Origin: Chitinophaga varians
GTDB taxonomy: Bacteria; Bacteroidota; Bacteroidia; Chitinophagales; Chitinophagaceae
Direction of reading: 5' to 3'
Length of the DNA: 64,000 nt
NCBI RefSeq assembly: GCF_012641275.1
Contig: NZ_JABAIA010000001.1
Location: 930,001-994,000, forward strand
This document shows positions 17,860-29,900 of the stretch, piece by piece. Below the pieces are notes generated by a model. That model searched no databases and had not been told where the DNA came from. It saw nothing but the letters and a program-made list of their open reading frames with translations. The position numbers and the translations under genes were made by a program. The stretch's first letter is position 1; each line of letters starts with the position of its first letter.

Positions 17860-18750
17860 ATGATATCTATGAGAAAAAAACATCCATTTATCCTTTGTAG
17901 CCTGCTATTGTCCTATTTCTATGCTGACGCGCAAACACTGGAACAAGTAACAACCAACGGAAATACCACCACCAAGAGCATTAGCATCAGTAACGAGCAA
18001 GGCCTGAGCATCGGCGTTGATGCAGCTACCGGATACACGATAAAGAGCCACTTCATCAGACCATTTAACGCTACCTACCGGACTTTGCGCTTTGATTGTT
18101 CCACTGTTGATGCCAACGGAGGCTGGGAATTTTACAATTCAGGGATTAACACCTCCTTAATGTACATTAAACAGGGCGGAAACATCGGCATCGGCACCAC
18201 CACTCCTCAGGCCAAATTAGAAGTAAACGGAGATATTAAATCTTCAAACGGCATCTTCCGCGCACTCACAGGCACATTGCCAAACGACATCATGATGTCT
18301 TATGGATATAACACCACAGTAGGTGACTATACTTCTCTTAAGGTAGCAGGAGCAGCCACCAATACCGCAGAACTCCGGCTCGTGCAAAACGGGAATGTTG
18401 GTATCGGCACACAAAATCCTCAATCCAAGCTGGCTGTGAACGGGACCATTACAGCAACAAGGGTCAGAGTAACCCAGTCCGGATGGGCCGACTTCGTGTT
18501 TCAGGATGGATACCCCCTCCCATCTTTAACCGAAACCGAAGCATTTATTAAGAAAAACAAACGTCTGCCTGATATGCCGTCAGAAGAACAGGTAAAGGCC
18601 AATGGCGTTGACGTTGCTGACACCCAGGCCAAACTGTTGCAGAAAATAGAAGAACTGACATTACACCTGATAGAACTCAATAATAAAGTAACCGCCCAGC
18701 AACAATTGCTGGCAGAACAAAGTAAGGAAATAAAAAGGCTGAAAAAATAA
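17860..18750 (+). CDS. Secreted tail-fibre-like protein with C-terminal coiled coil
   Basis: 296 residues from the ATG at 17860; the next Met (17869, MRKKHPFILCSLLL) gives the tightest signal peptide, ending near YADAQ. The middle holds two copies of a collagen-free fibre motif, NIGIGTTTPQAKLEVNG and NVGIGTQNPQSKLAVNG, typical of Bacteroidota surface proteins related to phage tail-fibre shafts. The C-terminal part (WADFVFQDGYPLPSLTETEAF onward) resembles the region before an S74-like chaperone domain and ends in a leucine-rich coiled coil (about 255-296) that would trimerise it. There are no phage genes around, so a prophage origin is not supported. Confidence 0.8.
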   Translation: MISMRKKHPFILCSLLLSYFYADAQTLEQVTTNGNTTTKSISISNEQGLSIGVDAATGYTIKSHFIRPFNATYRTLRFDCSTVDANGGWEFYNSGINTSLMYIKQGGNIGIGTTTPQAKLEVNGDIKSSNGIFRALTGTLPNDIMMSYGYNTTVGDYTSLKVAGAATNTAELRLVQNGNVGIGTQNPQSKLAVNGTITATRVRVTQSGWADFVFQDGYPLPSLTETEAFIKKNKRLPDMPSEEQVKANGVDVADTQAKLLQKIEELTLHLIELNNKVTAQQQLLAEQSKEIKRLKK

Positions 18751-18756
18751 CAATGC

Positions 18757-18787
18757 TGTCCGGAGGCTGAAGTATGGTCTCCGGACA
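18757..18787. terminator. Bidirectional hairpin between convergent genes
   Basis: TGTCCGGAG (18757-18765) and CTCCGGACA (18779-18787) form a perfect 9-base stem with a 13-base loop between the tail-fibre-like gene and the AsmA-like gene. On the minus strand a T-rich tract follows a few bases later. Confidence 0.5.
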
Positions 18788-18800
18788 ACAAATAAAATGA

Positions 18801-20915
18801 TTACTTCGGGAGCAGAAATCCAAATGTAAAACTCGATTCTATGCCAGACAGCAATGACTTCAACAGATAGAAGGAAACAGAACGGGTATGGTCAAACCGG
18901 TAATCGATGGTACCTGTACGACGGGCCACCGGCAGTGACTTGTCCTTATTTTTAGGAATGATCACATGTTTCAGCATAAAGGATGGAAACTTTGCTATTT
19001 TTTTGGGCTGCCCCTTCAATTTGTCCAAAACCAGATTGTGATACTCCCCCACTACTTTTCCGGTTGCTTTTTCATCATTCAGGCTGAATTGAAACGACAG
19101 ATTATTAAGCAGCCCGGACTCAACATGAAAATCCCCCAGGTTCTCCGCCGATGAATTTAAGCTGGTAACATCAAGGTTATTAATCGCCCCGGTGATATAA
19201 TAATCCTTACCGGCATTAAACGGCAAATAAACAGCTGCGCTGATGGTGCCCGATCCCATAATAGACCCTGCTACATGCAGGTCCATATGATCAAGATCTG
19301 ACGTATTGGGATGACTGATAAACGGAGACAGGGAAAGTTGGAATTTCTCCACTTTTAATGTCCCTGTCTGTAACCCATTTTTAGGAAACTCTTCATACGT
19401 CACGGTCGACTCAGACATCTTAAGGCGATGTACCCTGAAATGGACAGGCATACTTCTCAGAAACGCGACCGGTAAAGGTTTGTATTGTAACTCACGAGGC
19501 AATCTCCTGTCCCTGAAAACATAAACATTACTTTCTTTTATCCATATCTGCTCCGCTATCACCTTTTGCTGCAGACATTTACCAACATCCAGTCGGGTGA
19601 TGGTGATACCTGCGATGGCAGCATCAACAACATCTACCTGGTGCCCCGCTTTTTGCCCCATCACCAGCTTGTCATACTGTGGGCTGATCTTCAGGGTGGT
19701 AGCCTGAAGCGTCCCTTTTCGGTCAATCGACAGCTTTTTTATTTCAATACGCTGATGCGTGCCGGCGACGGCAGCCTGAATATCCGCCAGGGAACAGGTG
19801 AACGTCCTGAAATGAATATCTTTATTAACAAAAAGACTGTCTGTCATCCGGACGTTTAGTTTGTCCGTCTCCATATCTCCCTTTAATTTTAACTGATCGC
19901 CGGTTGTTGCCTCGCCGGTAATGGAAGCATGGTCCACCTTCAACAAATCTGTCTGTATTGCTGAAATATTGTTCTTCAGGCTGGTAAAAAGAAGAGAACG
20001 GGACAGTACTTGCTTTACGCCGGTCTCTTCACTATAGACATCAACAACAGGATGTTCGACAGTTATTTTTTCAGCCACCAGTTTTTTATTAAACAATTGC
20101 CGGATGTCCGGTTTATGAAGGGTAATACCCGACACAGTAGCTGCTACATACAGCGGCTGGTTACCGGACCTTTTAAAAAATTCAGGTTTGTTATATTGTG
20201 GTATCAGTTGTATATCCTTTATCTGCGCCGTTTCCCCGGGGCCGTCCATCGTCAGCTGTTTTATCATTACCCTATGACAGGCATTCGGTATGGCATAATG
20301 AATATCTGACAGGCTGCCTGTAAGAGTGCCAAATTGAAAATTTTCCGCGGTGAAATTTTTATTTATATTACTGACACTTACCTCGTCTACACCGATATCG
20401 CCCTTTAACAACAACTGTCTTGACTGTCCGGCATGCTCCCACACCCGGATGTCCGTAAGGCTACAATGCCCCACTCTTATACTTTTGAAAGGCACCTTAG
20501 CAAACAGCCGCCCGGCGGCCGCATCTTTTCTCTTTAATAAGAATTCATCAAGATCCAATTCTACATTACTGAGTTTTACATTATTGACAGATAACGTCCG
20601 GCGAAACAACATCGTGAGAAAATTAACGCCACGCAGTTCCATCCTTAAAAAATGAAGGGAATGCTGATGTCCGCTACCATCTGGCATATAGTTTATGGCA
20701 ACATCATTCAGCACCAATGACGAAGTGAGCAAATTGCTTTTAACGGAAGAAAAACGGATGTTTAATTCAGGTGAAAGATGCCGTAGTTTTTCACTGACAT
20801 CACGCTGAACAATCAGGTTTAAAACGATGTTCAGGATGGCCAGTACAAAGAGAATTCCGATGCTGCCGTATATGAGCGTCCTCCATTTCCGGGGCATTTT
20901 GAATAATCTTAGCAT
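18801..20915 (-). CDS. AsmA-like membrane-anchored beta-rich protein
   Basis: 704 residues. One N-terminal membrane span (about 13-36, TLIYGSIGILFVLAILNIVL) is followed by a long periplasmic domain of alternating beta strands that resembles the AsmA/DUF748 group, whose members are linked to lipid transport between the membranes. The domain shows an internal duplication: EKITVEHPVVDVYSEETG in the first half and EQIWIKESNVYVFRDRRL in the second, each preceded by an SLSDIHYAIP/SLADIQAAVA-type segment. The gene starts 38 bases after the stop of the 3972-aa giant in the same direction and may belong to its transcript. Family assignment is by pattern, without a search. Confidence 0.65.
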   Translation of the reverse strand: MLRLFKMPRKWRTLIYGSIGILFVLAILNIVLNLIVQRDVSEKLRHLSPELNIRFSSVKSNLLTSSLVLNDVAINYMPDGSGHQHSLHFLRMELRGVNFLTMLFRRTLSVNNVKLSNVELDLDEFLLKRKDAAAGRLFAKVPFKSIRVGHCSLTDIRVWEHAGQSRQLLLKGDIGVDEVSVSNINKNFTAENFQFGTLTGSLSDIHYAIPNACHRVMIKQLTMDGPGETAQIKDIQLIPQYNKPEFFKRSGNQPLYVAATVSGITLHKPDIRQLFNKKLVAEKITVEHPVVDVYSEETGVKQVLSRSLLFTSLKNNISAIQTDLLKVDHASITGEATTGDQLKLKGDMETDKLNVRMTDSLFVNKDIHFRTFTCSLADIQAAVAGTHQRIEIKKLSIDRKGTLQATTLKISPQYDKLVMGQKAGHQVDVVDAAIAGITITRLDVGKCLQQKVIAEQIWIKESNVYVFRDRRLPRELQYKPLPVAFLRSMPVHFRVHRLKMSESTVTYEEFPKNGLQTGTLKVEKFQLSLSPFISHPNTSDLDHMDLHVAGSIMGSGTISAAVYLPFNAGKDYYITGAINNLDVTSLNSSAENLGDFHVESGLLNNLSFQFSLNDEKATGKVVGEYHNLVLDKLKGQPKKIAKFPSFMLKHVIIPKNKDKSLPVARRTGTIDYRFDHTRSVSFYLLKSLLSGIESSFTFGFLLPK

Positions 20916-20953
20916 AAGCCAAAATTACGCATTGTTTCTTACCTTACTACGGC

Positions 20954-23900
20954 TCAATTCGCATCCAGCTTATATACCAAATGTTCAATGTTCATCAGGG
21001 AATAGGCGCTGCTGCTAACCTGCGAATACAGTTTCATGGAAAACACCCACTCCCCGCCTCTTTCCACCGGGTTATTAATCCCCTTCCATGTTTGCACCAC
21101 CTCGTTCAATGCGGCCGCAGTGTTGGCTGACAATGTCTGATTAGGATATAACCCAATCGGCAGGTAAGTCACCAGGCCTTCGTCCGCCTCTTCTGAAGGT
21201 GGCACCAGTTCAAAACCATACCGCAGCTCAAAAGTTACTTTCTGGCCAGACATGCCACTTCCAAATAAAGCGGTAAAGCATGCGTTCAACGCATCTGTAA
21301 GGGTGTTGCCCAGCCCGTTGATATAAACACGCTTGCTGAAGTTGTTTAGTGGTGTAATCACGCTGGGCGCAATGACGGTATCTGTCGTGAAGATAAAAGC
21401 GGAATTGGTGGACACATTGTCCAACAGGTTCTGGTTGCGCTGGACATTCATTTGCGTGCGGGCGTTCTGCACCATTGCCAGGTTAAGGTCAGTCCATACC
21501 AACTTAAACACCGGCCACGCTACGGGTGGTATCTCTATTTCCTGGGGCACCAGGTACGTGGTGGAGTTTTGCTGCGGCGTTTGCCTCTGCAACTGGATAA
21601 ACAAACCAGTGGTCGGTATTTGCACGTGCACTTCCGGCCAGGTATTATTGGGACCGGGCGTTGCATCCAAACCGGTCAGCGTGAGCTCATTCAGGTCCTT
21701 ATTAGCGCGGTATCCCACCCTGGCATTGAAAGAGTAGCTGGACCGGGACACCATCAGCTCCTGCGGGTGTGCATAAAAGTCTGAAGGTTTCAGCCGCACG
21801 GACCAATATTCCGCCACATTAGCGGCCAGCGTAGCGAAGGTGCGTACTGCATTGGCAACGCTGACAGGGTCATATGTACTGCTTTTATCCGTCAGTGCCT
21901 GCAACAGGCCCCATAACGGATCTGCCACATTCACATATTGCGCCAGCTCTGTAAACAGGTCTCTTGGCTGTGTAAGCAATGCCTTTGGCGTAGCGCCGGC
22001 GCCCAGGTTGAATTCTGTCTTTATCATCACATAATCCTGCTCTGCATGCTGGTGGGTATACACAAATTCATAGTTCCACAAGCCCAGCTTACTGGTATCC
22101 TGCGTTCCATCGGGATAACTTTGTACGACCTGCTGCACTACTATTTTAGGCAGCTCAGGGAAATTCCTCAATGGAATAGGCACATCCACTTTCCCGGGAT
22201 CGGTGCCCTTCAGGGCGGCCGGTTTGGTAGTACTGGTCAGCAACGGCGTAAAGGTGAGCCAATCTGACGCATTGTAGTTTTGTGGTACGTTATTACTACT
22301 GATATTAAATTCAAGATTCGATATGTTGTACGCGAACGAGCCGGAGACATCTTTATGGAATGCCGGATTATCCAGCAGCAGCAGGAAATTGACATAAGAT
22401 TTGTCTTTGGAGAGATCTGTTTTCGCTGCCATAATGGTTAGACCGGGAACCGGTCCGCCAGCGGCGGTTTTGATATCTGCCTGCCCGTACAGGTTGGCAG
22501 GCATAAGGCCCGGCCCCTTCTGCCATGCCGAATTCACCGTGGAGTCGTACTGCACCATTACTGCCGCTTCGTAGGTATTCGCGAGACTGATGCCCAACAT
22601 TTGTTTCATAGTATCAACAGCACTGACAAGCGCTGGTTGTTTGCCCGGATCCGTAACGTCCAGCACGGTATTCAGACCTGCTGCTATCTTCGGAATCATA
22701 GCAGCCTTGGCGTTCATCACTGTTTTCAGCTGGTCCCGGATGGCTGCATTATTGTACACTGCCGTGGCATAAGGGCCTGACAGGAAGCGGTCCATATCTT
22801 CCAGGAACCTGCGTGCCCACAATTCTGTATCGATGCTTTGATACGATATGTCCTGCGGTGTGCCGAGTGTTCCATTAGTATTCAATGGCGCCACCTGTAC
22901 AGGACGGGTAACGAGGTTGCTGTACAATGGCATCAGCGCAAAGAACCGCGGCTGTTTTTGTCCCTTGACGGTGGTAGCACCTTCGAGCGTAACGCTCTTA
23001 ATGCCGTTGTCATCAAATTCCACCTGCCACAGGTCCTGCGCTACGCCGCTGACCTGGCCGGTGCCCAACCGCAGTTTATCCAGCGCTTTGGTCATATCGT
23101 CGATAAACTGATTATACGTAAGACTGCTTTTGGCGTCCTTGCTGTTTACCGGCGCCGGAAAATCTGATTCCGCCATTTCAACGGGACCTGTGCCATCCGG
23201 TGTTTCAAAGCCGGGATAGATAAGCGCCGCAGGCCGTAGCAACCGCACAGACACCTGCAACGGTCCAACGGGTACCGCATACGGTCCGCCCTGTCCGATG
23301 TTGACCGGGAATGTCACCTGTGCCGGCGGTAACAATGCAATGGCCTGCTGTTCAAACAACATGGCAGTTGGGTTGGCATTCACAATCTCATCAGCGCTCA
23401 ATAGAACTTTCGCTTCAGCAAAGCGGGTGATAAGGCTGTTGAACGTATCATTACCGGCGGTAGTGACAGTAACGATCTTGCCTTCGGGATCTGTGGCTTT
23501 CAGTTCCACATTGGAGGCAATAAGGTGCTGTACCGCTGTATTGGCCAGTGCAAATGCGCCTGCGCTCACATTGTATATGCTTTGTATTGACTGCGGAGCG
23601 GTTGTCTGCGCCAATAACGCCGGCGGGCATACGAATAATCCACCCGGGGCCAGTTTGTCCGGCGTTCCGCCGATAGCGTTCACCAAATCGGCCAGTGTAG
23701 CGGAAGAGGCCTGTTGCTGCAGCGATTTCAGCACAGAAGCGAAGGATGGGTCAGTACCTGTGTTAACGGTGTAGTTAGTCCCTCCCACAGGTATCACCAG
23801 GTCGATGTTTGACATCAGCGTTCCCGGCATGTTCTCGTTCAGCGTAGCCAGCTGCTGGCCGGCGGCGCCAGAGGCGGCATTGAAGTTGAACCGTGCTGCT

Positions 23901-26900
23901 ATGTCATTCAGGGTATCAGCGGATGCAATAGTATAAGGAACACGGAGCGAGATGGTGTCAGCAGGCCAGGACAATGTGCCCGGTACCACAAATTTGCTGG
24001 AAGCCGGCAGCGTAAATACGGCATTGGCTTTCAGCAACAACTCCATCGGGCATGCATACCTTTCGGCGAACTGCCTCAGCGTATCGGCAGAATCACCGGC
24101 GGTAATACCGGCGAAGTCTCCAAAATAAAGCAATGCTCCCGGATCAAACAGATCTTTGGTCGTCAGGTTCGCTGAAACCAGGTCTGCCAGTTTTACGCCA
24201 CTATTATTGTCACTTAATGTGTTACCTTTTTGTGCCACATAGGTCAACACAGAAAGCGACTTGTCCGCAGCCAGTACGCCTTCCACATCTTTGTACTGAT
24301 CGGCCAGCGCCGCTACTGTAATATTGACTCCTGCATTGGCAAACAGGATAATTACCTTATCGAAGCTGTTATTAACCGCATCCACTGTCACCACTACTTC
24401 GGTGTCGTCATCTACCTCAACGGCAAACTCAAACCCTTCCTGCAAAACAGGCAGCGCACTGTTCACAGTGGCCAGGTCGATAACCCTGGTGTAGTTGCCA
24501 TCTGCCAGCACCTGCATGCTGTGTGTGGGAGCAGATGCTCCCGTATTGATCGTTTTGGCGGGGATAGTGAGCGCCGCGCCTATTTTCAGCAACAGCGTAT
24601 CATTGTTCGTCAACAGCACGTCCGGAGCCGGGGCGGGCCAGCCCTTGGGCGGCAGCGCAGCCATATCAGTGATGGACAAATGCTCTACAAACGGATAATA
24701 TGCCGGCACTACCGGTAAAGTGCTGCCAAACAGTTCTTCCGTCAATGTATCGGCATTGGCCATGGCCAGCTCTGCATAACGCACGCCGTATTTGGTGATG
24801 ATATCGCCCGGTGTGGCGCAGTCTGTTGGCTTCGCAGCTGACAACATGCCCACGCTGCTGGTGACCGCGTATGCCCCTGCGGCAAACCGCCACAGCGGCC
24901 TGACATCTATCTGCGTGCCTTTATTGCCGTAGTGAGGGTCGGAAATAAAATGGAGTGATGATACCAGCCATGCATTTACACCCGGCTGCACCAGCTGATA
25001 GTACGACTGGCTGTATTTCTGTTGCTGTTGCACTATCTGGTCTTTGTTCACGTCCCCGCTCTGCGATGGCGACGGCATCAGCTCTGAAGGCCTGGGTGCC
25101 ACAACAGCGGTGATCTGTGCATCATTGTTTACCTTCTGCACTGTAAAATACCTTGCCGTTGATGGCCAGTCACCAATGCCTATCATGTTATCAGTATACC
25201 CCACGTTTACAGGTGTTGTGCCTTGTCCGGGACCGTTGGCACCGGTCCTGTTGCCCAACACATCACCAAAGCCAAACACAAAATTGGCGGTGGGCAGCGA
25301 TGCCTGTGTGCCAAATCCCTGGTAAGGATCGCCTTTCACCGGCGGCAGGCCGTTCACATCGGGCGCTGCCAATGGTGTACCGGGCTTTATGAACCTGGAC
25401 ACCGGCATCACCTGTGAGTACTGCCAATATGGTTTTTCCGGTTCATCCAACGCTAACCCTGCGGCCCTTGCCTTGCGGAAGGCCCGCGCTTTTTGCCAGG
25501 GTTCTGACGGATCACCATCCGAAGGGTCAGGTACCACAGGCATACCCGAAGGCGGCGCTTCAAACGGTGAACCGGCCTGCGATGCAACACCGAAGGTCAT
25601 CAGGCTGTACATCGTCTTCAACAATGTCTCTTTATCATCCGCCGTGAGCGTATCAGGATTTTTTGTAAGAAATTCGAAGCCTACGTTGCCTGGTGGCACC
25701 AGTGCCTGTGTAACGGTTTCTGACGGGTCTGTGCTTCCATTGCTTTCTATGTAGATAGATAGTTGTGCGCTGTCCGCACCCGGACCTATCAAAGCACAGT
25801 TATTGAACGGCAGCAGGCTGCGGCCACCCGGTGCTACGTCCTGTTGTGTGCCTGCAATGACCAGCAACTGCAGCACGATATTTCCCTGCTGGTCGAAAGC
25901 GCTGCCAGGCAGCTTGATACCGGGACTGAAATAATAACCCGTTCCGCCTACCACGCTTCCCTCCCACAATAACACCAGGAAATCAGCCAGTAACGACATC
26001 GAAGCAAAGTAGCCGGGGTCAGGCACAGCACCTTTCGGCGCGTCCATCAGCAGCGACGGCGGCATGGAGATGGTGGATAAATTTGTTTTTACCAGGAAAG
26101 CCCTGGCTGGATCGTTGGCCAGTACTGTCAAACCAGCCGTATTGGTAGCGTCCGGAGCGGGAGACAGTAGCAGGTAGGCGGCGGTTTTATCGCCCGGCGC
26201 CTGCGAGTGCAGCCAGCTGCTGATCAGCAGCAGTTCATCTCTCTTATCGGTATCCACACCAATTAAACTGAACTGGGTGGCTTCATCATCCAGCCGCTTT
26301 ATTTTAAATGGAATGATAGCGCCAAACGTACTGTTGTCCATTTGAACAGCATCGCTCCCCGCGGGAGAACCCTGCCGGGTAGCCAGTATTTCATACGGTG
26401 TGGCCACGCGCGCCAGTGCTTTATCGATCAGGTCCGGCGGAAGCATCCACAGGCCAGGATTGCCGGTCACATTTTGTTGGCCCTGCACCTGCGGAATGGG
26501 CAACGCCATGGGTGACTGCAACTCAATACGATGTTCGAGCCCGTACGTTCGCGGCACCGTCCCTTTTATCTTCATGACCGATGGCGCAGTAAGCGCAGGC
26601 GGCACTGCCACAATGGAAAGTCCCGTTGCCGGCGATGCGTCCAGGATCTGCTGATTGGTATAACTGTAGCTAAGCGTAGTGGTAGTGGCAGTCAGCAATA
26701 CCATGCCGACTTTGAAGGTATCTTCATTCAGGCCGGGATTGTAGATGAGCAGGTTGGGATAAGTTTGTTCCAGTTGCGCCAGCGTCTGCCCTGGTTGTAC
26801 TGTGATGGCATTGAACAGTTCAATCCACGGCTGTTCTGATGAAAGTGCCAGGGAGAGCGCTGTGTCCGCAGGTTGGTCCTTGTTGACCGCTACGCTGAAC

Positions 26901-29900
26901 TGCTGACCGGTAAGGTCATACAATGGTAACGACGTTGCCGGGTTGGCCACCACATGCCCGCCGTCTTCTTTGAGGCCCGGCAGCCGCAGCCCCGACATGA
27001 GCATGCGTGACGACTGGTTAACGATACTGGCAAAGCTGTCACCGTTTAACACCGCTTTGATCAACACATCAATATCCTGCGCAGGCAGGTGTTTTACCAG
27101 TAGTATTGTGTCTTTGGCAAACAGTCCGGGCACGCCTTTGAGCCTGGTGGCAGCATCTGTTACCGGCAGACCGTAGGTAGTATTTAGCACGTTAAAGTTC
27201 AATGTGCCGGCATCAAACACCGCAGTCTTCGCATTGGGCACAGTCACAGCAGCCACCGGCGCCAGTATATTGGCCGGACCGATCCAGACGGCCACGTTTG
27301 TCCAGTCATAGGTCCATACCCCTGTGGAGGGAGACAAGGGATTGGTGTTGGTCCAGCTTGCGTCTATGATCAGTTGCCGGGTAAGTGATTCGATGGTGGA
27401 ACCCGGCTCTGTTATCAGTCCCTGTTGTGCCGGAATATTCCAGCTTTGCGCGCCGGCGGCTGTTACAGCGTCCCTGAAAGTTGGCCACTGTGGAACACCG
27501 GGCGGTGTTGTAGTGCCAAAATCCTGTTGAAATGCCAATGCAAACCCGATGCGTTCCAGCGTATCACCTGCTATAGTCGTATAGGCGTTAGTGTTACCCG
27601 TTTCTTTGTAGGCAATGTGATAGGCGTTCGGCACTGACAGGGAATGGCCGGGCGGCAGTTCTACGGAGGCGGGAACAGGCTGACTGGGGAACAGTGAGTC
27701 CAGTAATGTTTTGTTCAGCTCCGCGATGGCCTGCGCGTACCAGTTGGCCATTTCAGGCAGCGGCGTGTTTATCAGTACGGCAAGGTCAGTATAACGTACA
27801 AAGAATGCTCCCGCTGTGCGCAGCTGCACGAAATCGGCCGGCGCCCTGGTAAACAGGCGTTGCGGCAGGTCGAAGGCGGCGCCGGCCTTCAGGATATTGT
27901 TGCCTGATGACAGGTCGGGGAATGCGGGATTGTGATAACCGAGCATATCGGCTGCTGATGCCAGCTGGAACAACGTCGCGATGCTGTTTAACGTTTCACC
28001 TGTAGCCGCCTGGTGTACCAGTGTGCCCAGCATACACTGATTAATGTTGAAGGGTTTGTCTGCATTGTCCAGCCCCAGTATCTCAGGTGCTACGCCCAGT
28101 ATAACGCTGATGCTTGTTCCCACAGGATTGCTGCTCAGCGTGGCAGGCAGCGCAGGATTGAGGAACAGCAGCTCTTCCGGTGTGGCGCCGAGGTGCTCCG
28201 CCACATTTTCAACCGTATCTCCTGAGCAGATGATGTATATAACCGTTGCCGTCGGCAATGCCGCCGCCACCTGTTCCAGGTCCTGCACCACGCCTTGTAT
28301 CTCCTGTACTGTGACGGTGGTATTATCAAGATGCTTCTGCATTTCCTGCACGCCGTTCTGTATCAGCATCAGGCAGAAATCGCGGAACATAAAACTGCTG
28401 AATGATTCGTAGGCAGCAGGATCATCATCCGAAGGCTTTCCGCCGGCTTCATTCCCCACCGGGAAGTAGGCGCCCAGTAGTTTTGAGATCTCCCACTCAT
28501 ACCATGGGCCGATTTTATTTTTTGTGTTAAAATCGATGTTACCTCCTTGTGGTGAAGTCCAGCTAAGGAATGGTGGAATCGGTAACACCATCGCCGATTT
28601 TTCATCGGGACGGGGATCGGTATCACCACTGATCCACAAATTAATATTGGTGCTGAAGAAGGTGGCCAGGTCGGTGATGGAAAGCCCGGTTGCCATCGTG
28701 TCCGGCATGTCCAGCTGTTCCAGTAACAGTTGTATTTGTCCGGCAGTGATGTTATTGCCTTCCCCGGCATCGCGTGGCAATGCGTTGACAGTATATAACA
28801 ATAAGCCCTGCGTTAAAATATCGGCGGCCAGCAGGCTGGTGTCGTTATCGGTGGCAGTCATGGCGCTGTGTGCAGCGCTGCGTATGGCACATGCCGCCGC
28901 GTCCGTGGCAGTGGGCGACATCCCGGTATCGGCAAACAATACAAAAGCGCTTCTGTAAACAGGATTGGGATTGTCAGGAATGGTGTCATTCCAGTTCACC
29001 GGCACATCAGCCACGGTAAACGCCGGCAGCAGCGTCAGGTGTGCTTTCCGTGGGGAATCGGTAAACACTTTGTTATCAGGTTTCCAGTGCAGCACATAAC
29101 CGCTGCTGACATCACCCGTAATAACACCTGCTGCCCGCATCCGTCTCAGGGCGGTATCATGTGTATTGCGCAGGGCTTTCAACCGGCGGTACCTGTTGTT
29201 GCTAAAACAGAAATTTTGTTTGGAGCGGTATGCCACCGGTGTGTGCCCTTGCGCTGCCAACGTGGATTTTGAGCTGCCGTTGTTATTGCTGAGTATCCAG
29301 GGCGTTGGCTGCGCAGAGCCTATTACAAACTGTATCTCCAGTTTTACACTGAAGGAGAAATGAATTCTGATGAATAATATTTTGATGGATGCCTTTGCAC
29401 TTACCGCGGCTGCCAGTGTAAGCACCATAGGCTGGTAGCTCTCATAGATAATGCTGATTTGCACGTAGGCTTCCAGCGTCACGGAAACCTTTACCACGGC
29501 AAAATCCACCGAGCCATATATTTTACCGTAGAGGGCGGCCACACCCTGGCATTTGAAATACGTCACGGAGGCGGAGCCGTTGCTGCTGGGGTTGAACCAG
29601 GCCAGCACGCCCTGGAATATTACCTGCAGCTCTACATAGGCGCCGCCGGAAAGTATGCCTGCACGTATTTCACGCCCTACGCCTGCGGCAATGCCGATGC
29701 CAAGTTCTATCACCGGTGAAAACGTACCATTGGAAATACGTGGCACCTGCGTAGAGGTGTCACCGTTAAGCAGCCCGAAATAAAAGCCGCCCCGCCCAAT
29801 GAAGATATAGGCCTGCAGGCTGAAAGAGCGGGCAAAGTTCCGGTTGTAGGGAAAGCCCAGGTCTATTTTGAAATTGCCATTGGTATAAATCTCTATGACT

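Noticed and set aside
17860..18750. Tail-fibre-like gene as a sign of a prophage
   Set aside because: There is no integrase, capsid, portal, terminase or lysis gene nearby, and this motif is common in chromosomal Bacteroidota surface proteins.
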